From NCBI RefSeq assembly GCF_024753255.1, contig NZ_JANUHA010000008.1, positions 174,199 through 238,198 on the forward strand: a stretch of DNA of 64,000 nucleotides, in the 5' to 3' direction. The notes under the pieces were generated by a model that was not told the origin of the DNA, ran no database searches, and saw only the letters and a program-made list of their open reading frames with translations. Below are positions 1-8,391 of this stretch, piece after piece (positions within the stretch are counted from its first letter, which is position 1; each line of letters starts with the position of its first letter). Source of the DNA: Massilia agri. GTDB lineage: Bacteria > Pseudomonadota > Gammaproteobacteria > Burkholderiales > Burkholderiaceae_D. The translations under genes and the position numbers were made by a program.

Positions 1-33
1 CACGGCCAGGAATCCCGCTTTACAAACACGCAT
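1..33 (-). CDS. possible start of outer-membrane usher (partial, cut by window edge)
   Basis: Reading leftward from an ATG at 33, eleven codons remain open to the window edge and read MRVCKAGFLAV, which could be the start of a signal peptide. The open frame begins 73 bases after the stop of a pilus chaperone, where a chaperone-usher cluster normally has its usher gene. No clear ribosome binding site is visible and only 33 bases can be seen. The usher assignment is therefore inference from position. Confidence 0.3.
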   Translation of the reverse strand, partial: MRVCKAGFLAV

Positions 34-106
34 GCTGCGTAAGACCGCGTCGCACTCGGGGTGCGGCGGTCAATACCCGAAGAGAATCAAGGAAACGCCC
101 GTCCGC

Positions 107-952
107 TCAAGGCAGGCTGAGGCTGGCCTGGGCCAGCAGCTTGCCGCCCGCTTCCGGCCGGTCACGGTAGGCGACTTCCAGCGTGCCGCCGGAGAGCGCA
201 ACACCGCTTGGCAGCTGCAGCGGCAGCGCGGCCTGGCGCACGCGGTTGGGCGTATAGACGGCGATGCCGCCGACCTGGGCCAGGGTGAGGGCCTTGCCGC
301 CGCGTGGCGTGAAGGTGACGCTGACGTCGCCGTACACCGAGCTGTCGCCTTCGCGCTCGAAGCGCAGGGCCAGCAGCGGACGGCGTGCGGCATCCTTCTG
401 GATGGCGAGGCCGGCCAGGTTGACGGTCGCTGCGACATTCCCATGGCGCACGATGACGGGCACCGAGGCGCCCACCAGGGCATTCATCATGACGCCGATC
501 TGCTTGCCGTCGCTGCGGTTCTCGATGCTGGCGTTCCCTTCCACCTCGGGCAGCTTGTCTAACAGCAGGTGCGAGCGGTATTCGCCCTCGGCCAGCTCGG
601 CTGGTTTACGCAGCATGACGCGCACGGTCTGGGCCGTGCCCGGTTGCAGGGTGATCTGGCGCGGCGAGTAGCGCAGCATGCTGTCGGCAAAACGTTCGCC
701 ATCCTGGGCGCTGTCGGCCGGCTCGAACTGGCCGGCCTCGGTCATGCGGCGGTTGACCAGCGTGATGCGGTAGCTGGCCGGCTTGGTCCCGTTGTTGATC
801 AACTCGATCTGGGCGGTGCGGGTGTTCTTGTCGAATACCAGGCGGGTGGGATGCAGCATCAGTTCGGCGTGGGCCGAGGCGCCCAGCAGCAGGAGCAAAC
901 TGGCGAGCAACACGCGCTGAACGGAGGCGGGGAAGAGCGGAAGGCGAAACAT
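107..952 (-). CDS. PapD-like fimbrial periplasmic chaperone
   Basis: A 281-residue secreted protein. It has an N-terminal signal peptide of about 29 residues ending in AHA, then an immunoglobulin-like chaperone domain opening with ELMLHPTRLVFDKNTRTAQI, a typical first strand of pilus chaperones. The segment RYSPRQITLQPGTAQTVRVM matches the region around the conserved strand that supports subunit donor-strand exchange. The family binds pilus subunits in the periplasm and delivers them to an outer-membrane usher. It follows two DUF4402 genes in the same direction with only 7 bases to the nearer one, so the three are probably co-transcribed and the DUF4402 proteins are its likely clients. The family assignment is firm. 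The substrates are inferred. Confidence 0.85.
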   Translation of the reverse strand: MFRLPLFPASVQRVLLASLLLLLGASAHAELMLHPTRLVFDKNTRTAQIELINNGTKPASYRITLVNRRMTEAGQFEPADSAQDGERFADSMLRYSPRQITLQPGTAQTVRVMLRKPAELAEGEYRSHLLLDKLPEVEGNASIENRSDGKQIGVMMNALVGASVPVIVRHGNVAATVNLAGLAIQKDAARRPLLALRFEREGDSSVYGDVSVTFTPRGGKALTLAQVGGIAVYTPNRVRQAALPLQLPSGVALSGGTLEVAYRDRPEAGGKLLAQASLSLP

Positions 953-959
953 ACTGGAC

Positions 960-1454
960 CTACTGGTAATTGACGATCAAAGAAAATGTGCCGGTGTAAT
1001 TGCCCGGCGCTTGGTCAGGCGCCACCACGAGGGTCGCACCCACCGAAAGCGTGGCGCCGCCGGCCGGTATGCTCACCAGGCTGGCGGGCTCGACCATGAA
1101 AGCGTTCACCGCCATGCTGGCGCTGCCGCTGCTGAGCAGCGTGCTGCCGTTCGGAGGCAGCGAGATGACGACGGCCTTGCCCTCCTCGTTGCCGCTGCGG
1201 CCGATGCTGAACATGGCCTGGCCGGTGCTGGGCGAGTTCAGCAGGACCACCCCGCCGGTGCGCGAGCGCAAGCCCGTCGGGCTGATGGTGATGGCGCCGC
1301 CGCTGCCCGCCACGAAGCGCCCGAAGTCGAGCGCGCGCAGGTTGCCGATCGTGAGCTGCTGGGCGGCGCTGTCGCGCGCCGCGAGCAGCAGCAGCGCCGC
1401 AAGCGCCGCCAGCACGGCGGCGCCGGCCGGCAGTGCGAGGCGGCGCAGCAGCAT
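960..1454 (-). CDS. DUF4402 secreted protein, possible pilus subunit (short paralogue)
   Basis: A 164-residue protein with a hydrophobic N-terminal segment (about residues 8-32, ending in SAAQQ) that should act as a signal peptide. The mature part is small, all-beta and rich in Gly/Ser/Thr. It contains ALDFGRFVAGSGGAITISPT near the start and ends NYTGTFSLIVNYQ, the opening and closing pattern of DUF4402. A closing beta strand of this kind resembles pilus subunits that use donor-strand complementation. It lies between a second DUF4402 gene and a pilus chaperone. A role as a minor subunit or tip protein is inference. No cysteine is visible in the mature domain. Confidence 0.8.
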   Translation of the reverse strand: MLLRRLALPAGAAVLAALAALLLLAARDSAAQQLTIGNLRALDFGRFVAGSGGAITISPTGLRSRTGGVVLLNSPSTGQAMFSIGRSGNEEGKAVVISLPPNGSTLLSSGSASMAVNAFMVEPASLVSIPAGGATLSVGATLVVAPDQAPGNYTGTFSLIVNYQ

Positions 1455-1484
1455 GGTTCAGGTCAATGCCGAAGCCGGCGAGTC

Positions 1485-2015
1485 TCAGTTGTACTCGACG
1501 GTGGCCGTGACCGTGCCGGTGTAGGTGCCGGACGGCTGGTTGGCGGCCACGTCCAGCACGCCGCCGACGTAGATGGTCTGGGTGCCGCCGGTCAGGGTGC
1601 CGCCGCTGACGTTGCCGCTGGTGGCGGCGCTGGCGGTGAGGTCGCTGATGCTGGTGAAGGTCATCGTGTCGCTGCCCGAGGTCAGGCTGGTCGAGCCGCC
1701 CAGGGTGATCGAGTAGGTCGAACCGTCCTGGCCGCTCACGGCGAACTGGGCCGCGGTTGCGCCGCTGCCCAGGGCGACCACGCCGCCGCTCACGGCGCGG
1801 GTGCCGTTCGGGCTGACGGTGACGGTGCCGGTCGTGGCGCCCGGCGCGAAGCTGCCGAAGGACAGGTCGGCATTCTTGCTGATCGTGATCGGGGTGACCA
1901 CGGTGCTGGTCGAGGTCGCGGTGGCGACCGCAGCGCTGGCGCTGCCGGCGGCGGCGGCGACAGCCAGGGCCAGGGCCGAGAGGGTCAGGTAGGAGGTGCG
2001 GGATTGCTTGGTCAT
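1485..2015 (-). CDS. DUF4402 secreted protein, possible major pilus subunit
   Basis: A 176-residue protein with a clear signal peptide (about residues 1-28, ending SASA). The mature domain is extremely rich in Ser, Thr, Gly and Ala. It carries the DUF4402 pattern DLSFGSFAPGATTGTVTVSP and ends SGTYTGTVTATVEYN. It is the first gene of the cluster, with a long AT-rich upstream region, and could be the most highly expressed component, as expected for a major structural subunit. Similarity to the next gene downstream suggests an old duplication. The function is inferred from the neighbouring PapD-like chaperone. Confidence 0.82.
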   Translation of the reverse strand: MTKQSRTSYLTLSALALAVAAAAGSASAAVATATSTSTVVTPITISKNADLSFGSFAPGATTGTVTVSPNGTRAVSGGVVALGSGATAAQFAVSGQDGSTYSITLGGSTSLTSGSDTMTFTSISDLTASAATSGNVSGGTLTGGTQTIYVGGVLDVAANQPSGTYTGTVTATVEYN

Positions 2016-2425
2016 TCTGGTCTTCCTTCAGAGTGTTTCGGACGGCGTCGATGACGCCGGACTGTTATGACGAACCGCGCTCCAACGTTGACATGCAAGA
2101 CACACTCTTCGTTGCCGCTCGGTATCGTTTTGCTATGTTGCAAGAAAATGATAGCGGCTTTCTGTGCAAAATCAGAGAATTTGAAAGCTTGCTGTAAGAA
2201 AATAATTGCCCTTTTTGCCAGCAATTGTGAAATTGCTAAGCGTTTGTACAACTGTACAGTCAGCAATGAGCTGCAGTTCTTGGCATATGCAGTGTATTTA
2301 TGGGCATATTGCGTAAATATCGCGCTTGATATGTTTCGAACAAGATGTGTTTTGATTAATGAACAAACATATGTTCCCCGCCGTTACTTGTTGTTACTTT
2401 CCAACGGAAGGTACTCGACTGAAAG
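2016..2425 (-). promoter_or_regulatory. AT-rich leader and promoter region of the DUF4402/chaperone cluster
   Basis: About 410 bases without a convincing gene, much richer in A+T than the flanks. It contains the short palindrome TGTACAACTGTACA (about 2245-2258), repeated GCATAT words around 2283-2312, and two loosely similar stretches near 2140-2160 and 2190-2215. It lies between the start of the DUF4402 gene and the ybiB-like terminator, so it should hold the promoter of the pilus-like cluster. Open frames here have no ribosome binding sites or family resemblance. No specific regulator can be named. Confidence 0.5.
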
Positions 2426-2450
2426 TAAAAAGGCCGTCACAAGGACGGCC
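2426..2450 (-). terminator. rho-independent terminator of the ybiB-like gene
   Basis: On the minus strand the 7-bp stem GGCCGTC/GACGGCC (2432-2438 with 2444-2450) has a 5-base loop and is followed directly by a run of T. It lies 27 bases past the stop of the ybiB-like gene. Confidence 0.8.
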
Positions 2451-2476
2451 CCGGCAAGCGGCGATGCGCCGTGGAC

Positions 2477-3436
2477 TCAGGGGCGCAAGGCCCGGGCCAC
2501 GCGCAGGCAGTGTGCGACCTGGACCGTGATGGGACGGGGAATCGGCGCTTCTCCGCGCAGGGCGGCGGCGATCCAGGCCGCGGTGGTGGCGGCGTCGCGC
2601 GCCTCCGGCACCTCGGCCAGCTCGTCGGCCGGCGCATCGCGCTCGACGAGCAAGGTCCGCTCGCCGCCGTGGAACCAGTCGATCTGCTGGGCACGGTGCG
2701 GATTGGCGACGGTCTCCCCTTCGGTGCCGCGCATCAGGAAGGCGTCGCCGCGCGCCGCTGGGGCGGCGGTCGTGAAGTAGGCGGCCAGGGTTTCGAGATA
2801 CTCGGGATGGGTGTAGGAGACCAGGCGCAGGGCCGGCCCATCGAAAGGCTGCAGGATCTTGACCAGGGTGTGGGTGGAATTGCGCACGCCCAGGATGCGG
2901 CGCAGCGACAATTGATGCGCCAGCTCGGGGGCCAGGCGTTCGATCGGGATGAAGGCCGGGCGGCCGCTCGCCATTGCCTCGAGGATGTCGTTCGAGGTGT
3001 CTGCCTCGGCCAGGCCCAGTTCGGCCAGGATCTCGGCCGTGGTGATGCGCCCGGGATCGTTGCGCACGCCATGCACCAGGGTCGGCACGCCCTCGCGCGC
3101 CAGCAGCAGTGCCAGCAGCGGCGTCAGGTTGGCCAGCTTGCGCGCGCCGTTGTAGCTGGGGATCAGGACCGGGGCATACGGGCCTGGCGGCGCCGGCAAG
3201 GGAGCGAAGGAATGTTCCGCCGCATCCATGAAACCGGCCAGCTCCTCGACGGACTCGCCCTTGATGCGCATGGCCAGCAGGATGGCGCCGAGCTCCAGGT
3301 CCGAGACGCGGCCGTCCAGCATGGCCGCATACAGCGCCCTGGCATCTTCGCGCGACATGCTGCGCGCGCCTTTCACGCCGCGGCCGATTTCCTTGATGAA
3401 GGGCGCGGCGGCAATTCGATCGATATTCTTGTCCAT
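2477..3436 (-). CDS. ybiB: YbiB/TrpD2-like DNA-binding protein of the glycosyltransferase family 3 fold
   Basis: Reading from the ATG at 3436 (MDKNIDRIAA) gives 319 residues; an upstream start at 3490 is possible. The protein has the two-domain layout of anthranilate phosphoribosyltransferase: a helical N-terminal domain (DARALYAAMLDGRVSDLELG) followed by an alpha/beta domain. Segments such as PVLIPSYNGARKLANLTPL replace the usual glycine-rich PRPP loop. This replacement marks the TrpD2/YbiB branch, described as a nucleic-acid-binding, LexA-regulated protein without proven anthranilate activity. The gene stands alone, ends at a good terminator and is divergent from the DAHP synthase gene. A link to tryptophan synthesis should not be assumed. 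Confidence 0.78.
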   Translation of the reverse strand: MDKNIDRIAAAPFIKEIGRGVKGARSMSREDARALYAAMLDGRVSDLELGAILLAMRIKGESVEELAGFMDAAEHSFAPLPAPPGPYAPVLIPSYNGARKLANLTPLLALLLAREGVPTLVHGVRNDPGRITTAEILAELGLAEADTSNDILEAMASGRPAFIPIERLAPELAHQLSLRRILGVRNSTHTLVKILQPFDGPALRLVSYTHPEYLETLAAYFTTAAPAARGDAFLMRGTEGETVANPHRAQQIDWFHGGERTLLVERDAPADELAEVPEARDAATTAAWIAAALRGEAPIPRPITVQVAHCLRVARALRP

Positions 3437-3531
3437 GGCATGAGCATACAACGCGTTGAAAAATCGCGCCCTGATGTGCAGTTGCAGCAATTTCGGTCTA
3501 CACTGGAGCGTCCATCAGACACTATCGCATC

Positions 3532-4593
3532 ATGATCAACACCCCAGCCATCGAAAATACCAACGTCAGTTCCTTCGCGCGCATGCCGACGCCGACGGAA
3601 CTGCATGCCACCCTGCCGCTCACCGACCGCGCCTTCGCCACCGTCATGGGCGGCCGCGAAACGCTGCGCAATATCCTGGATCGCAAGGACAAGCGCCTTT
3701 TCGTGGTCGTCGGGCCCTGCTCGATCCACGATCCGGAAGCGGGCCTGGATTATGCGCGCCGCCTGAAGGCGCTGCAGGCCGAGGTGGCCGATACGATGGT
3801 GCTGGTGATGCGCGTGTATTTCGAGAAGCCGCGCACCACCACCGGCTGGAAGGGGTATATCAACGATCCCTTCATGGACGACTCCTTCCGCGTCGACGTG
3901 GGCATGGAACGCGCGCGCCGCTTCCTGCTCGACGTCTGCGAGCTGGGCCTGCCCACCGCCACCGAGGCGCTCGACCCGATCTCGCCGCAATACCTCGGCG
4001 ATTTGATCGCCTGGACCGCCATTGGCGCTCGGACCACCGAATCGCAGACCCACCGCGAAATGTCCTCGGGCCTGTCGACCCCGGTCGGCTTCAAGAACGG
4101 CACCGACGGCGACGTCAGCATCGCGATCAATGCGGTGCTTTCTTCCGCCAATCCGCACGCCTTCCTCGGCATCAATGGCCAGGGCAATGTGTCGATCGTC
4201 CGCACCAGCGGCAACGCCTACGGCCACGTGGTGCTGCGCGGCGGCGGCGGGCGCCCGAACTACGATTCGGTGTCGGTGGCGATCGCCGAAGCGGCGCTCA
4301 AGAAGGCGGGCCTGCCGGCCAACCTGGTGGTCGATTGCTCGCATGCGAACAGCTACAAGAAGCCGGAGCTGCAGCCGCTGGTCATGTCGGACGTGATCCA
4401 GCAGATCAAGCATGGCAACGGCTCGCTGGTGGGCGTGATGATCGAATCGAACATCGTCAGCGGTTCGCAGGCGATTCCGGCCGACCTGTCGCAACTGAAG
4501 TACGGTTGCTCGGTGACCGATGGCTGCATCGGCTGGGAAGAAACCGAGGCGATGCTTCGTAGCGCGCACGCGGAATTGCTCCAACGCCCGTAG
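3532..4593 (+). CDS. aroG: 3-deoxy-7-phosphoheptulonate synthase, class I (AroG type)
   Basis: A 353-residue cytosolic enzyme that condenses phosphoenolpyruvate and erythrose 4-phosphate to DAHP, the first step of the shikimate pathway. Family landmarks are VVGPCSIHDPEA (about residue 60), MRVYFEKPRTTTGWKGYIND, IGARTTESQTHREMSSGLS, PVGFKNGTDG, DCSHANS and the closing TDGCIGWEET. The length matches E. coli AroG/F/H. Which aromatic amino acid gives feedback inhibition cannot be read with confidence. The stop codon TAG (4591-4593) is formed by the first bases of a palindromic repeat that begins at 4590. The C-terminus may therefore have been reset when the repeat inserted. Confidence 0.95.
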   Translation: MINTPAIENTNVSSFARMPTPTELHATLPLTDRAFATVMGGRETLRNILDRKDKRLFVVVGPCSIHDPEAGLDYARRLKALQAEVADTMVLVMRVYFEKPRTTTGWKGYINDPFMDDSFRVDVGMERARRFLLDVCELGLPTATEALDPISPQYLGDLIAWTAIGARTTESQTHREMSSGLSTPVGFKNGTDGDVSIAINAVLSSANPHAFLGINGQGNVSIVRTSGNAYGHVVLRGGGGRPNYDSVSVAIAEAALKKAGLPANLVVDCSHANSYKKPELQPLVMSDVIQQIKHGNGSLVGVMIESNIVSGSQAIPADLSQLKYGCSVTDGCIGWEETEAMLRSAHAELLQRP

Positions 4594-4696
4594 GGTGGTC
4601 GGGTTTCCCGACCGCGCGTTCAAATCACGCATGAATTGACGTTTCGTCCATTCTTACGCTGGCTGAACGCGCGGACGGCGAAGCCGTCCACCCTAC
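4590..4696. repeat. paired inverted REP-like element, copy A
   Basis: Two GTAG-headed hairpins in opposite orientation. The left one starts GTAGGGTGGTCGG and closes CCGACCGCGCGTTCAA. The right one is TGAACGCGCGGACGG...CCGTCCACCCTAC. The shared blocks GTAGGGTGG and CGCGCGTTCAA recur at 18481 and 40259, while the interior differs. The layout is that of a bacterial interspersed mosaic element built from REPs. Confidence 0.85.
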
Positions 4697-4732
4697 GCTA
4701 CAATGGCGGATTCCGCTTTACCTTTCTCTCCC

Positions 4733-5770
4733 ATGATTGTCCTCGGCGTCGAATCCTCCTGCGATGAAACCGGCCTGGCTCTGTACGACACCGAGCGCGG
4801 CCTGCTGTCCCATGCCCTGCACTCGCAGGTGGCCATGCACGAAGAGTATGGCGGCGTGGTGCCGGAACTCGCCTCGCGCGACCACATCCGCCGCGCCCTG
4901 CCGCTGCTGGAGGAAGTCCTGAGCCGCGCCGGCATCCCGGCATCGAACATCGACGCCATCGCCTACACCCAGGGCCCGGGCCTGGCGGGCGCCCTGCTGG
5001 TCGGCTCCTCGGTGGCCTGCTCGCTGGCCCTCGCCCTGGACAAGCCGGTGCTCGGCGTGCACCACCTGGAAGGCCACCTGCTCTCGCCCCTGCTGGCCAG
5101 CGAACGCCCGGAATTCCCCTTCATCGCCCTCCTCGTCTCGGGCGGCCATACCCAGCTGATGCGCGTGGATGGCGTCGGCAGCTACACCCTGCTGGGCGAA
5201 ACGCTGGACGATGCGGCCGGCGAAGCCTTCGACAAGTCGGCCAAGCTGCTCGGCCTCGGTTATCCGGGTGGCCCGGCGATCTCGCGCCTGGCCGAATTCG
5301 GCGACCCAAGCGCCTACACCCTGCCGCGCCCGATGCTGCACTCGAAGGATTTCAACTTCAGCTTCTCGGGCCTGAAGACGGCGGTGCTGACGGTGGTGAA
5401 GAACCACAACGAGGCGGTGGCGAACATCTGCGAGCAGGACAAGGCGAACATCGCGCGCGGTTTCGTCGACGCCATCGTGGAGGTGCTCACCGCCAAGTGC
5501 GTGAACGCGCTGAAGCACACGGGCCTGAAACGCCTGGTGATCGCGGGCGGCGTCGGCGCCAACCGCCAGCTGCGCGAATCGCTCAATGCGGCGGCCGCCA
5601 AACGCAAGTTCAAGGTCTACTATCCCGAACTGGAATTCTGCACCGACAATGGCGCCATGATCGCCTTCGCCGGCGCCATGCGCCTGGAGCGCAATCCCGC
5701 GCTGGCGCAGCGCGATTACGCCTTCAATGTGCGTCCGCGCTGGCCGCTCGACGAGCTCGAAGCCGCCTGA
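4733..5770 (+). CDS. tsaD: tRNA N6-adenosine threonylcarbamoyltransferase TsaD
   Basis: Transfers the threonylcarbamoyl group to A37 of ANN-decoding tRNAs (t6A), working with TsaB, TsaC and TsaE. The ATG at 4733 ([14 protein letters not shown]) is preferred because the family begins there; an ATG at 4703 would add ten atypical residues. Visible ASKHA-fold landmarks include [21 protein letters not shown], the metal-binding [11 protein letters not shown] (His-x3-His), [20 protein letters not shown] and [12 protein letters not shown]. The length of 345 residues is normal. tsaE lies about 14.5 kb downstream in the same window. The gene follows a REP pair and stands alone. Confidence 0.96.
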   Translation: MIVLGVESSCDETGLALYDTERGLLSHALHSQVAMHEEYGGVVPELASRDHIRRALPLLEEVLSRAGIPASNIDAIAYTQGPGLAGALLVGSSVACSLALALDKPVLGVHHLEGHLLSPLLASERPEFPFIALLVSGGHTQLMRVDGVGSYTLLGETLDDAAGEAFDKSAKLLGLGYPGGPAISRLAEFGDPSAYTLPRPMLHSKDFNFSFSGLKTAVLTVVKNHNEAVANICEQDKANIARGFVDAIVEVLTAKCVNALKHTGLKRLVIAGGVGANRQLRESLNAAAAKRKFKVYYPELEFCTDNGAMIAFAGAMRLERNPALAQRDYAFNVRPRWPLDELEAA

Positions 5771-5893
5771 TTCTCTGCTGAAAACCTTGTTAGCACAATT
5801 GAACTTGCAAGCCTGACATCGATCCTACCGTGTGACCGCCCCATGCCAAACAGTGGCAATATCCGGCGGTAAAGTTTTACGGAGGTAGGTGCA

Positions 5894-6739
5894 ATGCGCG
5901 TTGTAAGTTGGAATATTCACTGGGGCTGTGGGAAGGACGGACGGATCCGCATCCATGCGATCATCGACGTCCTGCGCCGGCTGAATCCGGATGTCGTCTG
6001 CCTGCAGGAAGTGGCGGCGAATCATTCGGAACTGGATGGCGGCGCCACCGCCAACCAGTTCAAGCAGCTGGGCGGCGCCTTCGGCGGCTACCACATGATG
6101 GAACATGCCCCGAGTGAACTCTACAAGAACAACTCGCCGCGCCTGTTCGGCAACCTGATTCTCTCGAAGTACCGCATCTCGCAGGTGCACCGCCACCTGC
6201 TGCCCTGGCCTGCCGACCCCGGCAATCCGGCCGGCATGCCGCGCGGCCTGATGGAAACCGTCATCGATGCGCCCAGCGGCAAGCTGCGCCTGATGACAAC
6301 CCACCTCGAGTATTACTCGCCGCTGCAGCGCATGGCGCAGGTGCGCCGCATCCGCGAGCTGCACATGGAAGCCAGCAGCCGGGCCCGCATCTTCCAGCCC
6401 GACCCGAACCTCGACGCGCCCTACCAGCTGGGCTTCCGGCCGGCGTCCGCCATCCTCTGCGGCGACTTCAATTTTGCGCCGGACGCGGAAGATTATGCGG
6501 CGCTGCTGGCGCCGATGGAAGGCGGGGCGCCCGTCTTCCAGGATGCCTGGCGGGTGGCGCACGGCACGGTCGCACGTGCGCCGACCACCGGCCTGCACGG
6601 CTACCCCTGGCCGGAACGGCCAGAGTGCTATGACTATTTCTTCGTCACGGAAGACCTGGCGCCGCGCGTGGCCACGGTCGATGTGCAGTCCGAGACCGCG
6701 GCCTCGGATCACCAGCCGATCGTGCTCGACCTGAACTGA
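5894..6739 (+). CDS. endonuclease/exonuclease/phosphatase (EEP) family protein
   Basis: A 281-residue protein of the DNase I-like EEP superfamily, beginning with a strong Shine-Dalgarno sequence (GGAGGTAGG) before the ATG. The family's metal and catalytic motifs are present in order: SWNIHWG, VCLQEVA, TTHLEYYS, CGDFNFAP and the terminal ASDHQPIVLDLN. No signal peptide is seen, so it is probably cytosolic. The superfamily covers DNA repair nucleases, sphingomyelinases and phosphoinositide phosphatases, and the substrate cannot be decided from sequence. A more distant relative lies at 8922. Confidence 0.8.
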   Translation: MRVVSWNIHWGCGKDGRIRIHAIIDVLRRLNPDVVCLQEVAANHSELDGGATANQFKQLGGAFGGYHMMEHAPSELYKNNSPRLFGNLILSKYRISQVHRHLLPWPADPGNPAGMPRGLMETVIDAPSGKLRLMTTHLEYYSPLQRMAQVRRIRELHMEASSRARIFQPDPNLDAPYQLGFRPASAILCGDFNFAPDAEDYAALLAPMEGGAPVFQDAWRVAHGTVARAPTTGLHGYPWPERPECYDYFFVTEDLAPRVATVDVQSETAASDHQPIVLDLN

Positions 6740-6740
6740 G

Positions 6741-7406
6741 TCAGCCAGGCTGGGGCGCGTCGCCGCGCGCGGCGATGTCGCGCAGGGCCTGTTCGAACAC
6801 TTCCGGCGGCTGGCCGCCCGAGATCAGGTGGCGCTGGTTGATGATGATGGCCGGCACCGAGTGGATGCCGGCGCGCTGGAAGAACTGCTCGCGTTCGCGC
6901 ACCTCGTCGGCATAGGCGTCGGACTGCAGGATCTGGGCGGCGGTGTCGCGGTCCAGGCCGACGCGCTCGACGGCGCGCAGCAGCACGTCATGGTTGCTCG
7001 GGTCTTCGCAGCGGGTGAAATAGGCTTCGAACAGCGCCAGTTTCAGGTCGCGCTGCTGGCCTTCCTCCTCGGCCCAGGACAGCAGGCGGTGGGCGTCGAA
7101 GGTGTTGTAGATGCGACCGCGCCGTTCCATGTCGAAAGTAAAACCGACGCTAGCTCCGCGCTGACGGATCATCTCGCGGCTATTCGCCTGCTGCTCGGCC
7201 GTGGCGCCGTATTTTTCCGTGATGTGCTCGACGATGTCCTGGCCGTCCGGGCCCATGTTCGGGTTCAGTTCGAAGGGCTGGAAGTGCAGGTCGACGGTCA
7301 CTTCGCCGCCCATGCGCAGCAGCGCCGTTTCCAGCGACTTGTAGCCGATCGCGCACCACGGGCACGAGACGTCCGACACGAAGTCGATCCTGAGTTGCTT
7401 GGCCAT
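6741..7406 (-). CDS. DsbA-family oxidoreductase, FrnE type
   Basis: A thioredoxin-fold protein of 221 residues from the ATG at 7406 (MAKQLRIDFVSDVSCPWC). A GTG three codons upstream is less likely because it overlaps the ribosome binding site GAAAGGTGG. The active-site motif CPWC sits near residue 15 and the cis-proline region near the C-terminus reads HSVPAIIINQRHLISGGQ, which matches FrnE-like DsbA proteins. No signal peptide is present, so unlike DsbA it should act in the cytoplasm. FrnE proteins are linked to oxidative stress resistance in other bacteria. The gene is convergent with the EEP gene, with one base between the stop codons. Confidence 0.85.
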   Translation of the reverse strand: MAKQLRIDFVSDVSCPWCAIGYKSLETALLRMGGEVTVDLHFQPFELNPNMGPDGQDIVEHITEKYGATAEQQANSREMIRQRGASVGFTFDMERRGRIYNTFDAHRLLSWAEEEGQQRDLKLALFEAYFTRCEDPSNHDVLLRAVERVGLDRDTAAQILQSDAYADEVREREQFFQRAGIHSVPAIIINQRHLISGGQPPEVFEQALRDIAARGDAPQPG

Positions 7407-7521
7407 TGATGCCACCTTTCAATTCATTGCAGGCACGGACTGTGCCAGGTGGCGTAATGGTAACGCGATGTGCGTTTTGACGTGGCGCGCCGGCTATTTC
7501 GGCGCGCCAGGACCCGCGGTG

Positions 7522-8142
7522 CTATTTCTTCGCAGCGCCCTTGGCCTTGCTGCCGATCTTCGATTCCTTGCCGGCGATCAGGTTCGAGATGTTCGCGCCA
7601 TGGCGATACAGAAGCAGCGCGCTCATCACGACGACGGCGAACAGGATCTCGTCCGCGCCGAACAGCAGGCCGTAGTAGAAGGGCGCGAACACCGAGGCGA
7701 TCAGGGCCGCCAGCGAGGAATAGCGGAAGGCGTAGGCGACGATCAGCCAGGTTGCGAGCGTGGCCAGGCCGAGCCAGACGTTGATGCCCAACAGCACGCC
7801 GAGCGCCGTCGCCACGCCCTTGCCGCCCACGAAGCGGAAGAACACCGGCCACAGGTGGCCCAGGAAGACCGCGATGGCCACCAGGGCGATGCCGCCCTCG
7901 TCGAGGCCGTAAGACGGGCCGAACTTGACCGCCAGCCAGACCGCGAGCCAGCCCTTGGCGGCATCGCCGACCAGGGTCGCGATCGCGGCCTTCTTGCTGC
8001 CGCTGCGCAGCACATTGGTGGCGCCCGGGTTCTTGGAGCCGTAGGTGCGCGGGTCGGACAGGCCGAAGGCGCGGCTCATCACAACGGCGAAGGAAATCGA
8101 GCCGATCAGGTAAGCGGCAATGGTAGCGATCAGGGTATTCAT
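7522..8142 (-). CDS. plsY: acyl-phosphate:glycerol-3-phosphate acyltransferase PlsY
   Basis: An integral membrane enzyme of 206 residues that acylates glycerol 3-phosphate with acyl-phosphate in the first committed step of phospholipid synthesis. Family landmarks are [39 protein letters not shown] and [21 protein letters not shown], the conserved cytoplasmic loops, separated by about five hydrophobic segments. The ATG at 8142 is preferred over a GTG one codon earlier because of the spacing from GAAAG. The basic C-terminal tail ([15 protein letters not shown]) is probably cytoplasmic. The product of this step is the substrate of PlsC, encoded at 61754. Confidence 0.95.
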   Translation of the reverse strand: MNTLIATIAAYLIGSISFAVVMSRAFGLSDPRTYGSKNPGATNVLRSGSKKAAIATLVGDAAKGWLAVWLAVKFGPSYGLDEGGIALVAIAVFLGHLWPVFFRFVGGKGVATALGVLLGINVWLGLATLATWLIVAYAFRYSSLAALIASVFAPFYYGLLFGADEILFAVVVMSALLLYRHGANISNLIAGKESKIGSKAKGAAKK

Positions 8143-8218
8143 CACGTCTTTCTAGTGGTCTCTTGCTTGTTCTTATAAGTACATATGCTCGGGCGCTCGG
8201 GACTATACACCATTAGCC

Positions 8219-8378
8219 TAAGTACTCGACAAGAAATAAATGTGAGTTTTGGCAAACAGGACCGGATGCGGTGCAAGGCGGCGAGTGCGCCGCAGTGCGA
8301 GCACTGCAAGCAGGAGCCAACGCAGCAACGCGCCGGTTATGGCAGCCAAAAACACATTTATTTCAGGGCGAGTACTTA
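8219..8378. repeat. MITE-like element with about 33-bp imperfect inverted ends
   Basis: The ends TAAGTACTCG and CGAGTACTTA are perfect inverse copies. The inverted similarity continues inward through AATAAATGTG and CACATTTATT for about 33 bases. Near the centre lies a smaller palindrome, GCAGTGCGAGCACTGC (8292-8307). No protein is encoded. It lies between ybaK (stop at 8392) and plsY. A non-autonomous mobile element or a structured transcript are both possible. Confidence 0.6.
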
Positions 8379-8391
8379 GCCCTCAGGAAGC

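Noticed and set aside
2067..2780. Plus-strand frame of 237 codons covering the AT-rich leader and part of the ybiB-like gene
   Set aside because: It changes composition abruptly at 2400 and has no family pattern. The terminator at 2426-2450 and ybiB on the other strand explain the DNA better.
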